Source: Streptomyces stelliscabiei
GTDB taxonomy: Bacteria > Actinomycetota > Actinomycetes > Streptomycetales > Streptomycetaceae
Length of the DNA stretch: 64,000 nucleotides
Direction: 5' to 3'
Assembly: GCF_014873495.1 (NCBI RefSeq)
Contig: NZ_JADBGF010000001.1
Span: 8,680,001 to 8,744,000, forward strand
Both the position numbers and the translations under genes were made by a program. Positions 26,036-35,396 of the stretch are shown here, piece by piece. Below the pieces are notes generated by a model. The model did not search any database and was not told the DNA's origin. It was given only the letters and a program-made list of their open reading frames with translations. Position 1 is the stretch's first letter. Each line of letters begins with the position of its first letter.

Positions 26036-26640
26036 GGGGGGAAACTCGACCGCGGACCGGCCCTGGACATCCTCGGCATGCTCACCGACGACCGGCCGGT
26101 GGTCTCCGAGGCCGAAGTGGCCGGGCGACCGGGCACGTCGCGGTCCACGGCCTACCGCTACCTGCGGAGCCTGGTCGCTGACGACCCGGCGCCCGAGTTC
26201 TGCCCCGCTCAGCCGTCAGCTGTCCGTGCACCTCGCGTCGAACTCCCAGCCATGCAAGGGCGCCGACCGCGCTGGCCGTGGACTGTGGATCGAGATGGCC
26301 GAGATCGCCGCACGGAAGGTCGGCGCCGGCGACGCCGAGCTGATCGACGCTCCGCAGCACCTCGGCACGACAGAGCCGATCTCGAACGTCGCACCGATCG
26401 AGCGGGTACTGCAGCGCCTCGCGCAGAACGCATTGCTGTCCATCCTCGTGGACGGTGTCAAGGCGTACGACCACACGCGAGGAGCTCTCCGCACGATCCA
26501 CCCTTGATGTCGTTCTGGCGATCCGGGACGGCGACGCCCAGGAAGCCGCACGCCTGCAGTCCGTGAAACGGGATGTGTTCGACAGGTGCCGCCAAGCCGT
26601 CGTCGTGAGCAGGGTGTCCGGCGACCTGCCGGTCTGACGT
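26036..26640 (+). pseudogene. Chimeric regulator remnants (IclR N-terminus, FadR/GntR C-terminus)
   Basis: From about 26042 an IclR HTH-like segment appears (PALDILGMLTDDRPVVSEAE, then SRSTAYRYLRSLV). It soon gives way, in another frame from about 26215, to an FCD-type helical domain (WIEMAEIAARKVGAGDAELI, NALLSILVDGVKAYDHTRGA), which needs one more shift near 26505 to reach the C terminus (VVLAIRDGDAQEAARLQSVK) at 26637. So two unrelated regulators have been fused by deletion and then frameshifted; no functional protein is expected. Confidence 0.5.
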
Positions 26641-27030
26641 CAGGGGCCTGAGCCCGCATCCCAGCCGTTGCCAGCGCCGAAGCTGAGCGGGACTATGAGC
26701 GGCGAGGGGCGTGTCGCCGTTCTGAATGAACAGCGGGAACGCTGTCACGAGACCCTTTTCCTCGTCGAACACGATCGGCCGGTGTGGCCACACCTTCCAC
26801 AGATCGGCGAAGAGACCCGAATCGATCTGCTCGGCGGTGCCGCGTACGCTCTTTCCCTCCATGAGGATTCGCATCCGCTCACGCTCGTCCGCGGGTGTGT
26901 TCTGCGGCAGCAGGGGCTCGGGTGGCGCCGCGTTGCCGGTGGTGCGCAGGCCGGTCTCATGCCGCACACAGTCGGTCGCAATCGGGGCGCGGCGGCTGTC
27001 CACACTCGTCAGCGCGTCGAAATAGGAGTT
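26640..27030 (-). pseudogene. Internally deleted remnant of the SnoaL/NTF2-like gene (paralogue of 1787-2814)
   Basis: The stretch ETGLRTTGNAAPPEPLLPQN, then EQIDSGLFADLWKVWPHRPI and FPLFIQNGD, is a close copy of residues about 200-290 of the protein at 1787-2814. It then jumps directly to the family C terminus (PLSFGAGNGWDAGSG), so about 45 codons are missing, and the N-terminal half is cut near 27030. This deletion removes exactly the region where the first copy has its frameshift, so it cannot be used to correct it. Confidence 0.75.
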
Positions 27031-27183
27031 GGCCTCGCGCTTTCGCGAGTGAGCTTGTCCGGGTCTTGATCAAATATGCGGAGAGTGCTCCTGACCTGAC
27101 CCTATGAGGGCTGGGGCTTCCCCTTGTGGTGCGTTCGGAGCACCCTGCTGTGGGGGAGCCGAGTCCGGGTCAGGAGGCCCGCG

Positions 27184-28205
27184 ATGCAGGCTTACGTCGG
27201 GATCGATGTGCATCGCCGCCGGCCGCAGATCGCCGTGATGGACGAGAGCGGCCGGACGGCGGTGAACCGGAACGTCCCCAACGGGCGCGAGACGGTGCTG
27301 GGAGTGATCGGTGACCTGCCGGTGGGCACGCTGGTGGTGTTCGAGGCCGCGTATGGCTGGGGCTGGCTGATCGAGTTGCTCCAGGACTACGGCTTCGAGC
27401 CGCATCTGGCCCACCCGTTGCAGTGCAAAGCGATCGCTGCGGCCCGGTTGAAGAACGACAAGGTTGACGCGGCCACCCTGGCCCACCTGCTGCGCACGGA
27501 TCTGCTGCCCGAGGCTTGGATCGCGCCGCCGGACATCCGCGAGCAGCGGGCCGTGCTGCGCCACCGAGCACAGCTCGTGCGGCTGCGCACCTTGTTGCGT
27601 AACCGCATCCACGCGGTTTTGGCCGATCACGGCTGCGACCGCGGGGCCAACTGCTTCAGTGGCGTGGGCCGGGAGTGGCTTCAGACGCTGCCGCTGCCGG
27701 AGGGGGCCCGGCGGACGGTGGCCGACCGGCTGGAGGTCATCGACGCACTGCAGGCCGTCATCGACCGGCTAGACGCCTCGCTCGCCGCGGTGGCAAAGGC
27801 CGACCCGCGGGTCAAGGCCCTGACCGCGCTGCCCGGCATCGGCCCGCCCCGCTCACCGCTTTGATCATCGCGGCGGAGGTCGGCGACATCCGCCGGTTCT
27901 CCTCGGCCCGCAAGCTTGCCTCCTGGGCCGGGCTCACCCCCACGGTCCGCGGCTCGGACCGCACCGTGCGCTACGGGCACATCTCCAAGCATGGAGATCC
28001 CTGGCTGCGCTGGATCATGAACCAGGCCGCGCAGACCGCCAAGCGCACCCCGCCGTATGCCGCCTGCTTCGAACAGATTGCCTACCGCCGCGGCAGGAAG
28101 ATCGCCACCATCGCGGTCGCCCGCAAACTTCTCACCCACGCCTATCACGTGCTGCGCGAGGTCGACGCGGCCCAGCAGCAGAAGGAGCCGTGCACAACGG
28201 CATGA
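27184..28205 (+). mobile_element. IS110-family transposase with one frameshift
   Basis: ATG 27184 begins MQAYVGIDVHRRRPQIAVMD with the first DEDD Asp; VVFEAAYGW carries the Glu and KNDKVDAATLAHLL the last two Asp. The frame stops at 27864 after ALPGIGPPRSPL; one shift near 27848 restores the C-terminal domain (TALIIAAEVGDIRRFSSARK, then RYGHISKHGDPWLRWIMNQA) to the stop at 28205. Otherwise complete (about 340 aa). A run of C (GGCCCGCCCCGC) sits at the shift, so a sequencing or replication slip is possible. Confidence 0.82.
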
Positions 28206-28549
28206 CGACCACACCCCAGGGACGGGGTGCCAAGCCCCGGGCGAGCCCGCATTGTTGCACGAGCCGGCCCCGCCGAGCTCGTTGACCTGAATGAGCAGCC
28301 CGGCCCCCGAAGGAAGGTCATGATCCGGCTCGGTCGGCCGGGATCGAATGGGTGCGTGCGAGTTGCCTCCGCACGACCATGACTCGGGGGACCACGGCCC
28401 TAACACCCCTGTCCACAAAGGCGATCAACCCGGCGCGAGCCCATCGGCACACACCGGGCCGGGGCATCGTGCACCTTGACAGCCCCAGCCCTCATGGGTG
28501 CAACGATGGGACTGTTGAGGGTCCTGTCAGCTGCAAGGAGTCCTGGCAG

Positions 28550-28804
28550 ATGAATGCCGCCTGGGTGCCGGCCGCCATGATCGCCGCCGACCTCGACGCA
28601 TGGACCCGGCTCCTCCTCCTGCACGACGAACCCGAACTCGCCGCCGCGGAGCCGGAGACGATCCGTATGAAGCTCTACCACCTGCCCGCCCGGCTCACCG
28701 CCCACGCCCGACGCCGCACCCTGCACCTCGACCGGAGCTGGCCCTGGGCAGCAGCGTTCACCATCGACTGGCAGCGGGCCACTCAGCTTCCAGCTCTCAC
28801 CTGA
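28550..28804 (+). mobile_element. IS1380-family transposase, C-terminal fragment
   Basis: About 85 codons (IAADLDAWTRLLLLHDEPEL, then KLYHLPARLTAHARRRTLHL, DRSWPWAAAFTIDWQRA) match the C-terminal domain of IS1380-type transposases; the catalytic part is absent. A different IS1380 copy lies at 33340-34607. The 345 bp between the IS110 stop and this fragment (28206-28549) show no gene and are probably IS110 and IS1380 flank. Confidence 0.65.
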
Positions 28805-28930
28805 CGGCCGGTCACCACCGCGACGAAGACCAGGAAGGAGAGGAAACCCCCGTCTCGGGCCCGTGGAACCCGACGCCTCCGCAGCGTCATGCGATGGCCC
28901 CTACAGCGACCGGTCGGACAAACCGGGGCA

Positions 28931-28978
28931 AGACACCGGATCAGCTGGACCAATCAGGCCGCTGACGAATCGAGGTTG
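28931..28978 (+). repeat. 48-bp direct repeat, copy 1
   Basis: AGACACCGGATCAGC...GAATCGAGGTTG, 48 bp with two mismatches to 31635-31682. The two copies flank a 2.66-kb segment holding the IS4 remnant and the MFS gene. Possibly the remains of one IS end or a recombination scar. Confidence 0.7.
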
Positions 28979-29474
28979 ACAGCCCTCGGGATCACGTGAT
29001 CAACCGATGCAGGCACTGCCACGACCCTGGCCTGAGGGAACGGCCCCGGCATGGCGGTGCCACCAGGCCGACCGGAGTAGGCGTCGTCGGCGGGGGTGTC
29101 GTGCAAGTCGACCACGGTGCTGTCCACGGCCACCAGCCGCCACGTCCCGACCCAGCCCCCGGGGTGAGGATCTCCGTGATTGGCTCCGCCAGCCGCTCGT
29201 ACAGATCCGCCAGCACCCCGGACCCCAGCCTCGGGCGGGACCACCGGTCCGTGAGCCGGGCCATCACCTGCTCGCAGTCATCACCGGACCACAACCCCAG
29301 AGCGAGCGCGAAGTACACCATCACATGCGCAGACAGTCTGGAATCCCGCCGCCTGGGCTGCCTGCCGTGCGCGACGACGACCTCGTCAACAGCCTCCCTG
29401 GACTGCTCCGAGGCCAGCACCCCGAACGGCATGAACTCCTGCAACGAACCCGATGGCATCCCGTCAACGTTCAT
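28954..29474 (-). mobile_element. IS4-family transposase, N-terminal fragment
   Basis: ATG 29474 begins MNVDGMPSGSLQEFMPFGVL; LSAHVMVYFALALGLWSGDD then CEQVMARLTDRWSRPRLGSG is the IS4 N-terminal domain, followed after a shift near 29150 by the first DDE Asp (WRLVAVDSTVVDLHDTPADD). The rest of the transposase is missing at about 28960. Inactive remnant. Confidence 0.75.
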
Positions 29475-29654
29475 GGTCACGGCGGAACCCTCCGCACACA
29501 CAGACAGCGAGTTCTCACAGAAAATAGACAGACGATCTTAAGGTCGGGTTGCCCGTACACCTCCTGAGAACCGAGATCCGCCGTCTGGTTTTGCCGGCGA
29601 TCCGAGGCATACCCTCCAGGCACCCAAGCGGGTAACTTGCCCGTAATCCTCTGG

Positions 29655-29699
29655 ATACCCCGAAATATGGGTATATGGCATGTCTTGACCGGCATGCCA
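29655..29699. promoter_or_regulatory. Two consecutive palindromes upstream of the MFS gene
   Basis: ATACCC-N8-GGGTAT (29655-29674) and TGGCATG-N10-CATGCCA (29676-29699) lie side by side in a locally AT-richer stretch about 185-230 bp before the MFS start. They look like operator sites for a dimeric repressor or activator; no regulator gene is adjacent. Confidence 0.45.
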
Positions 29700-29883
29700 A
29701 GAATGATTCGGAAGTGAACGCCATCATCGCGTGAACGAAACCGACAAGGCGCGACTGCTTCGTGGAGGAATGAGTCAGGCACCGCACCGGAGCTGCCGGT
29801 GTGCGCGGCCCGCTGGGTACCGGGACGGCGCGCCAAAGGGAACCGAACTACCGGAACGTAGGGACGCAAAGACAGGAGGCGGC

Positions 29884-31167
29884 ATGTCACGAAACGCTCG
29901 TATAGCCGCGACGGTTGGTATATTCATCTGCATGGCCTTCAGTATGGGAGGGATATTCGCGGGGTCCTTCTCGGTCTTCCTCAAGCCCGTATCCGAATCC
30001 CTGGGATGGGCCACAGCGGGCTTTACGCTCATTTTTACGCTTTCGCAGATTGTGATGGCGGTCATGAGCCCCGTAGCCGGGCGCATCATCGACCGGATCG
30101 GCGCGAAGACTCCTCTGTGTGTCGGGATCGCGTTCTTCGCACTGGGCCTCTTCGGGCTGTCGACGATGAAATCTACCGGAGCCGTCTATTGGCTGTCCGC
30201 GGTGGCCATAGGTATAAGCGCGGCCCTCGCCGGCCCGGTGGTGGCTATGCGGGTCGTGGCGTCCTGGTACAGCACAAGCCGCGCGCTTTTCCTCGGCATG
30301 GTGATCGCTGCCGCGCCGCAGTTGGCGCAGTCCATCGTCGCGCAAATATCTCGTTTGCTCATCAATGACTACGGCTGGCGCACCGCCTACGAAGTGTTCG
30401 CGCTGGCCGCTCTTGTGTGCGGCGGCAGTGCCGCGTTCTTCCTCGTGCGGACCAAGCCTGTCGACGCGGCGGACGTGGCACGGGTTGAGGTGGAGAAGGC
30501 GGCCAACGCGGCCGAGCCGGGAGTCCCCGCCAAGCAGGCCTTCCGCTCCCGGACCTTCTGGACCATCTCAGTGGCCGACGCTCTGGCGACCGGGGCCCTG
30601 GTCGGCGCGCAGACGGTGCTGGTGAACTGGATGACGGGACGCGGCACCTCTGAGGGGACCGCGACGACCCTGGCGTCGATTCTGGCCCTGTCCGTCGTGG
30701 TCGGTGTGCTCCTGAGCGGGTACGTCGCCGACCGTGCTCACTCTCCCCGAACCGCGACCGCGTTTTACCTCCTACCCATCCTCGGGCTGACTCTGCTCCT
30801 GGTCTCCGGTACCACGTTCGTCCTTCAGCTCCTCGGCGTCATCCTGACGGGTACCGGGATGGCGACCGTCGCCATGCTCCTGCCGTATCTGATCACCCGT
30901 TACTTCGGTCTGCGGACCTCCGCCGAGATCTACGGCGTCAGTGCGGGATTGAACGTAGTGGCAGCGGGCCTCGGCTCCGTGCTGATCGGTATCGGATTCG
31001 ACGCGACAGGAAGCTACACACTCCCGATCTCGATCGCCGCGGGCGCCACAGTCATCGCCCTGTTGCTGATGACAACCTTGAAGCCCTACACCTACGGCGT
31101 CTCCACCCCCGAGGTGCCTGCGGTCAGCGATCCGCCGGCTACCACGTCAAACCCAGCCGTGTACTGA
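29884..31167 (+). CDS. MFS transporter (monocarboxylate/oxalate-formate antiporter-like)
   Basis: 427 aa, about 12 membrane helices. FSVFLKPVSESLGWATAGFT near the N terminus, SPVAGRIIDRIGAKTPLCVG in the helix 2-3 loop, and LLPYLITRYFGLRTSAEIYG in the C-terminal half match the other MFS of this window (22848-24116; compare VSDEFGW, GRLIDRYG and LVTRYCGMKASSEILG). The two are clear paralogues and probably take up related organic acids. Start ATG 29884 follows AGGAGG at 5 nt; an upstream in-frame ATG at 29731 would add a non-hydrophobic, poorly coding leader. No partner gene is adjacent; the nearest intact gene is the P450 at 31927. Confidence 0.87.
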   Translation: MSRNARIAATVGIFICMAFSMGGIFAGSFSVFLKPVSESLGWATAGFTLIFTLSQIVMAVMSPVAGRIIDRIGAKTPLCVGIAFFALGLFGLSTMKSTGAVYWLSAVAIGISAALAGPVVAMRVVASWYSTSRALFLGMVIAAAPQLAQSIVAQISRLLINDYGWRTAYEVFALAALVCGGSAAFFLVRTKPVDAADVARVEVEKAANAAEPGVPAKQAFRSRTFWTISVADALATGALVGAQTVLVNWMTGRGTSEGTATTLASILALSVVVGVLLSGYVADRAHSPRTATAFYLLPILGLTLLLVSGTTFVLQLLGVILTGTGMATVAMLLPYLITRYFGLRTSAEIYGVSAGLNVVAAGLGSVLIGIGFDATGSYTLPISIAAGATVIALLLMTTLKPYTYGVSTPEVPAVSDPPATTSNPAVY

Positions 31168-31250
31168 TCTTTGACCACAGGCTTGATACGGGTGTGGCGA
31201 GTTCGCGGCCGGTCCCGGCCAGGAATCCGGTGAGGAGTTCGGGATGGCGC

Positions 31251-31300
31251 TCAATGAGGTCTTCTCAGCAACGTGATGGTTGCGGTGCGTGATCGCCTGT
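31251..31300 (+). repeat. IS1380 end remnant
   Basis: TCAATGAGGTCTTCTCAGCA at 31251 and the following GGTTGCGGTGCGTGAT repeat, in inverted orientation, the sequence at about 34595-34642 that borders the broken IS1380 transposase gene. It marks an old IS1380 end here, detached from its transposase. Confidence 0.55.
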
Positions 31301-31396
31301 GCGTGCGCGGGATGGTGCCCCGGCGTCAGACACGTGTGAAGCCCCTGGTAGGAACGGGTCTGCCAAGATCACGTTCCGTACAGCCAGAGGCTTCAC

Positions 31397-31640
31397 GTGC
31401 CGTCCAGTATCACCTGCACCGCTGTCCTCGATGTCCGCAGAGAGACTGCCGGGCATCTCGCGATGCTGCTGCGCGGCCACCGCGCCCGGCTGGGAACCCG
31501 CAGGGGCACACGGGTGCCGGGTGTCTTCAAGCAGGCCGTGCTGGTGCTGCGCTGGTCCGTCGACGGCGCGCGTCTGGTCCAGCTGGCCCGCGACAACGGC
31601 ATCTCGCTGCCCACGACCTACCGCTGCCGGCACGAGACAC
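31397..31640 (+). mobile_element. IS5-type (HTH/DDE) transposase, N-terminal fragment
   Basis: GTG 31397 begins a frame SSITCTAVLDVRRETAGHLA then VFKQAVLVLRWSVDGARLVQ, LARDNGISLPTTYR typical of the helix-turn-helix start of IS5-group transposases. Similarity ends near 31628, where the 48-bp repeat copy 2 begins. Between 31641 and 31926 no gene is visible. Confidence 0.55.
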
Positions 31641-31682
31641 CGGATCAGCGGGACCAATCAGGCCGCTGCCGAATCGAGGTTG
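31635..31682 (+). repeat. 48-bp direct repeat, copy 2
   Basis: Second copy of the repeat at 28931-28978, two mismatches in 48 bp, same orientation. It begins exactly where the IS5-type reading frame is cut. Confidence 0.7.
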
Positions 31683-31926
31683 GTCCAGCGGTCGGTTGCG
31701 GAAGGCTGCGACTTGTTCGTCGAGGTGGCGGGCCAGCGCCGAGACCTGCGACTTCTACACCATCTCCATGGACGCAACCGGGGGAGGCCTCTATAGCCGG
31801 GCAGATCACCCTGAACCAGGGGAATGAACTCCGGAGTTCATTCCACTCGTTGCGTCCGTACCACAGTGGTACTCCTTGAGCGCGGCCGTGGACTCTTGCC
31901 GCCGGCAGCGCGTACAGGAAGGGTGG

Positions 31927-33186
31927 ATGGACGTGACGAAGTCGATAGACGAACACGTTAAGCATTTTGATATTCGCGACACCGCCTTTGACGACCCCGA
32001 ACTGGTGTACAAGGTCTACGAGGCAATGCGGACGATCGGCGCTATTGTTCCCACTGACCAGCTCGACTTCAGCGGGCGCTTCAAAGAAACACTTCAGGTG
32101 ATTGGCTATGCGGAGTGCCACCAGCTTCTGAAGGATTGGCGGCGCGTATCGAACGATCCGCGAAAGGCGTTCGACAATCTTTCCGAGATCGAGCGCCGGT
32201 CGGACCTCCCGGTCGACGACAGTGCGACCCCCATCAGTACTGATCCGCCGGTTCAGAAGGAGCTTCGAAAGGTATTGAGTCCGTCCTTCACTCCTGAGCG
32301 GATGGTCGCGCTCGAGCCAAAAGTTCGAGCGGTGGCGAACAGGCTCATCGACGAGTTCATCGAGGAAGGCAAGGGCGACCTCGCGGATTTTTCGTGGAAA
32401 CTGCCGAGCGAGATCTTGTTCGCTGAGTTCCTTGGCTTCCCGGCCGAGCTGCTCGGCGAGGCGCTGGCGGCCCAGGGCGCAAGTTTGCTCGCGTCGGACG
32501 CGGCCGAGCGAGACCAAAGTGCCGCTAGAGTCTTCGAGCTCATCGCCGATGTGCTGAAGGAGCGCGTGGGCCAACCTCCGCGTGATGACATCATCGACGG
32601 CCTGCTCAATTCCGAGATCGGCGGGCGCCCGCTGACAGTGGGCGAGAGAATGGCCAACGCGACACTACTGGTCGCAGCCAGCCTGGAAACGACATCGAAC
32701 GCGCTTTCCGCCGCCTACTACTGGCTGGCGCATCATCCCGCCGAGCGGAGTCGCCTGGTCGCGGATCCTTCACTCCTGCCCGCCGCGGTAGAAGAGTTCG
32801 TTCGATATTCGGGTTCAGTACACGGCTTGCCGAGGTACATCACGGCGGACGTCGAAATCTGCGGGTACGGCTTCAAGCGAGGTGACGCTGTCATCGTGAA
32901 CTATGCGGCAGCAAATCGCGATGAAAATGAGTTCGCGGATGCCGGGAAATGCATCATCGATCGTGAGCCAAATCGGCACCTCGGGTTCGGCTTCGGCACG
33001 CATCGCTGTCTCGGTGCGCCCCTCGCGCGGCTCGAGCTTCGCGTAGGTTTTTCGGAGGTACTTCGGCGCCTTCCGGATTACCGGATCGCAAATGAAGACA
33101 CGTGTGAGTTCAGTGGCTCATCCTTCACGCGCGGCTACCAAGCCCTGCCGGTTGCCTTCACTCCCGGCCGACGTGAGCATTCGTGA
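31927..33186 (+). CDS. Cytochrome P450
   Basis: 419 aa bacterial class I-type P450. Haem-binding loop FGFGTHRCLG (Cys361), K-helix ExxR in VEEFVR (E290, R293) and I-helix AASLETTSN (about 250-258) are present. Two features are unusual: the I helix has Ser where AGxET normally has Gly, and the C-helix motif DPPVQKELRK lacks the His of the common DPPxHxxxR. Start ATG 31927 follows AGGAAGGG. No ferredoxin or ferredoxin reductase gene is next to it, so redox partners must come from elsewhere. Its codon choice is visibly less GC-biased than the surrounding chromosomal genes. Neighbours are IS remnants and the MFS transporter; a role in hydroxylating or demethylating an aromatic compound is inferred from the island only. 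Confidence 0.9.
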   Translation: MDVTKSIDEHVKHFDIRDTAFDDPELVYKVYEAMRTIGAIVPTDQLDFSGRFKETLQVIGYAECHQLLKDWRRVSNDPRKAFDNLSEIERRSDLPVDDSATPISTDPPVQKELRKVLSPSFTPERMVALEPKVRAVANRLIDEFIEEGKGDLADFSWKLPSEILFAEFLGFPAELLGEALAAQGASLLASDAAERDQSAARVFELIADVLKERVGQPPRDDIIDGLLNSEIGGRPLTVGERMANATLLVAASLETTSNALSAAYYWLAHHPAERSRLVADPSLLPAAVEEFVRYSGSVHGLPRYITADVEICGYGFKRGDAVIVNYAAANRDENEFADAGKCIIDREPNRHLGFGFGTHRCLGAPLARLELRVGFSEVLRRLPDYRIANEDTCEFSGSSFTRGYQALPVAFTPGRREHS

Positions 33187-33339
33187 CGCACAAGGCGGAG
33201 GCCATTTGCGACGTAAGCCTTGACGAAAGGTGAATGCAAGGTGGGTACGTACGAGACGGATCACGATGCGGACCGTACGGGTAGGTGTCTCGAGTCGTAC
33301 GCCGATCGCCATTCTCGTAGGGACAGGTGAGTCCGACGG

Positions 33340-34607
33340 TCAGCCGGGGTTCGGCAGGAGTGCAAGCCGTTCGAGGGCGTCTGTGATCTCGCGGGTCCAG
33401 GGCCAGTGGTGGACGAGGCGGAGGATGCGGCGTCTGCCGGTGGTGACGAGCTGACCGGTCGCGGAGAACAGGCGGAGCCGCAGGCGGCGCGGTTCCCAGA
33501 GGCGGGCTTGCCCGGTCAGGGCGAGCACGGGCACTGTCTCCAGCCAGACCCTGTTCTGCGCGGTGTCGTGCAAGGGGAGGTTCCGCAGGCCGGTCGAACG
33601 TGCGGCCCGGATGCGGTCCTCCGCGCGGGCCCGCAGCCGGTGACGCAGTTCGAGTTCGGCGATCGGCCGGTCGGGGGTGTTGGTGGCGAAGCACGTGATC
33701 CGCATGCCGTCGGCGTCCGTGATTCTCAACTGGGCTGTGCGGCCGTTCCTTGAGGACGATCAACCCCATGCCTTTCGCCCAACCGTCGAGCAGGTCACCG
33801 GTGAGTTCGGCGACCCAGGCCCGTCACGGACTTCGCCGCTTGTCTCGACGGCCGGGGTCCAGGCCGATGCGGGGATCTCCAGGACGTGCTGGTGGACGGC
33901 CTCGGTAATCACCATGCCGACTGAGTAGGACAGCCAGCGTCCGCGCTGGGCGAGCCAGGCCACGAACTCATGGGTGCCGCCACCGGAGTCGCAGCGGACC
34001 AGCGTCCGCTGCCCTCGCCGGTACTTCCCTGGTAGTTGAGCGAGGGCGAGGCGGGTGGCGGTGATGTGGTCGGCGGCCGTGTTCGAGCCCGCGTTGCCTG
34101 GGCGCAGGAGAGCCGCGACGGGTTCTCCGGTCCTTCCGGGCCGTGGTCGACGAACCCCATGAGCGGGTGGTGGCCGTAGGTCTTCTTCCAAGTCGGGGCG
34201 GCGTCCTGCTTGTCCGAGTGCGCGACGGCCAGGACCCCGTCCAGGTCCACGATCACCTGCCCGCCGGCATCCGGAGCCTGTTCGCCAGCCAACTCCCAGA
34301 CTCTTTTGCGGACTTCGGAACGTGCGGCGCGGATCGCGGTCAGCGCCTTCTCGCCCGAAGCGGCGAGGGTGTCGATCAACCGGGAGACCGTCGGATCGGA
34401 AGCCACTGGGCCGAACACGCCCGGCTCGGCCCGTGGCATGCCGACGTCGGCCAGGCAGGCGCTGCCGAGTGCGATGGCCAGGGTCGCATCCAGCAGGACC
34501 TTGCCCGGATCGTGCACGGCCCGCGGTTTGCGAGTGGTGGGTGTAGGTGGTGCTGGACGACACGTGAAGCCTCTCACCGACCTGCCAGCCGGTACGGCAT
34601 CACGCAC
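33340..34607 (-). mobile_element. IS1380-family transposase, several frameshifts
   Basis: From GTG about 34563 the pieces LLDATLAIALGSACLADVGM, VIVDLDGVLAVAHSDKQDAA, HITATRLALAQLPGKYRRGQ then VRCDSGGGTHEFVAWLAQRG, DADGMRITCFATNTPDRPIA, and ALERLALLPNPG at 33340 follow the order of a complete IS1380 transposase (DDE_Tnp_1 type) but need at least three frame changes. Inactive. Its outer end near 34621-34642 reappears as a remnant at 31251. The 150 bp between the P450 stop and this element show no gene. Confidence 0.8.
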
Positions 34608-34637
34608 CGCAACCGTTGTGTTGCTGAGAAGACCTCA

Positions 34638-35261
34638 ATGACGACGCAACCTGAGACCATGCGGAACCACTGGTGGTGGCGGCCCGGCTGGAGGGTGGGC
34701 CGCCGCTTCTACACCCGGCATCTGTCGTTCGAGGGCCAGGACGACGTGCACCGGCTTGCCACCGAGTACCGGTCCGCGCTCGCGCCTCTCGGAGACATCC
34801 TCACCCCGATCCCCGACCAGTGGCTGCACCTCACCATGCAGGGCATCGGTTTCGTAGGCGAGACCAAAGAGCAGCACGTTAACTCCATCGTGGAGGAAAC
34901 ACACACCCGCCTGGCCGTCGTACCGGCCTTCGATCTACGGATCGGCCCGGAGGTGCTGGACCCCGAAGCGGTGCTGCTGCATGTCCACCCCGACAGCCCA
35001 GTCCGGGCCGTCCGAAGTGCCATCCGGGAGGCCATCGGTGATGTCCTTGGAGATGTTCCGGAGAAGGCCGAAGGCTTCACCCCTCACGTCTCTGTGGCCT
35101 ACAGCGCCGGAGACGCCCCCGCACAGCCGATCGCGCAGATCCTCGACGACCTCAACCTCACGCCGGCACAGGCACGTATCTCCAGCGCGGGACTGATCGT
35201 GATCCACCGAGACAACCAGATGTACGAGTGGGAGCCCTTCGCGAAGGTGTCTCTCGGTTAA
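34638..35261 (+). CDS. 2'-5' RNA ligase family / 2H phosphoesterase-like protein
   Basis: 207 aa soluble protein with the two HxT/S motifs of the 2H phosphoesterase fold: HLTMQG (about residue 60) and HVSVAY (about 155). These histidines make a symmetric active site that hydrolyses or forms 2'-phosphoester bonds in RNA or cyclic nucleotides. The N terminus NHWWWRPGWRVGRRFYTRHL is typical of an actinobacterial subgroup. ATG 34638 follows GAGAAG; ATG 34659 is an alternative that starts at the conserved part. It begins within about 20 bp of the IS1380 end, so its native promoter may have been replaced. True substrate unknown. Confidence 0.8.
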   Translation: MTTQPETMRNHWWWRPGWRVGRRFYTRHLSFEGQDDVHRLATEYRSALAPLGDILTPIPDQWLHLTMQGIGFVGETKEQHVNSIVEETHTRLAVVPAFDLRIGPEVLDPEAVLLHVHPDSPVRAVRSAIREAIGDVLGDVPEKAEGFTPHVSVAYSAGDAPAQPIAQILDDLNLTPAQARISSAGLIVIHRDNQMYEWEPFAKVSLG

Positions 35262-35396
35262 GCAGCCTGGTCCGGGATCGGTACAACGACACGAAGGCAC
35301 CGTGGGTGGGAGATCGGCCACTCAGCGGCCTCATCCACGGTGCGCGCGGTGCGGTTGGCGCCACATCAGTGATCTGCCGCGCAGACATGGCATGTC

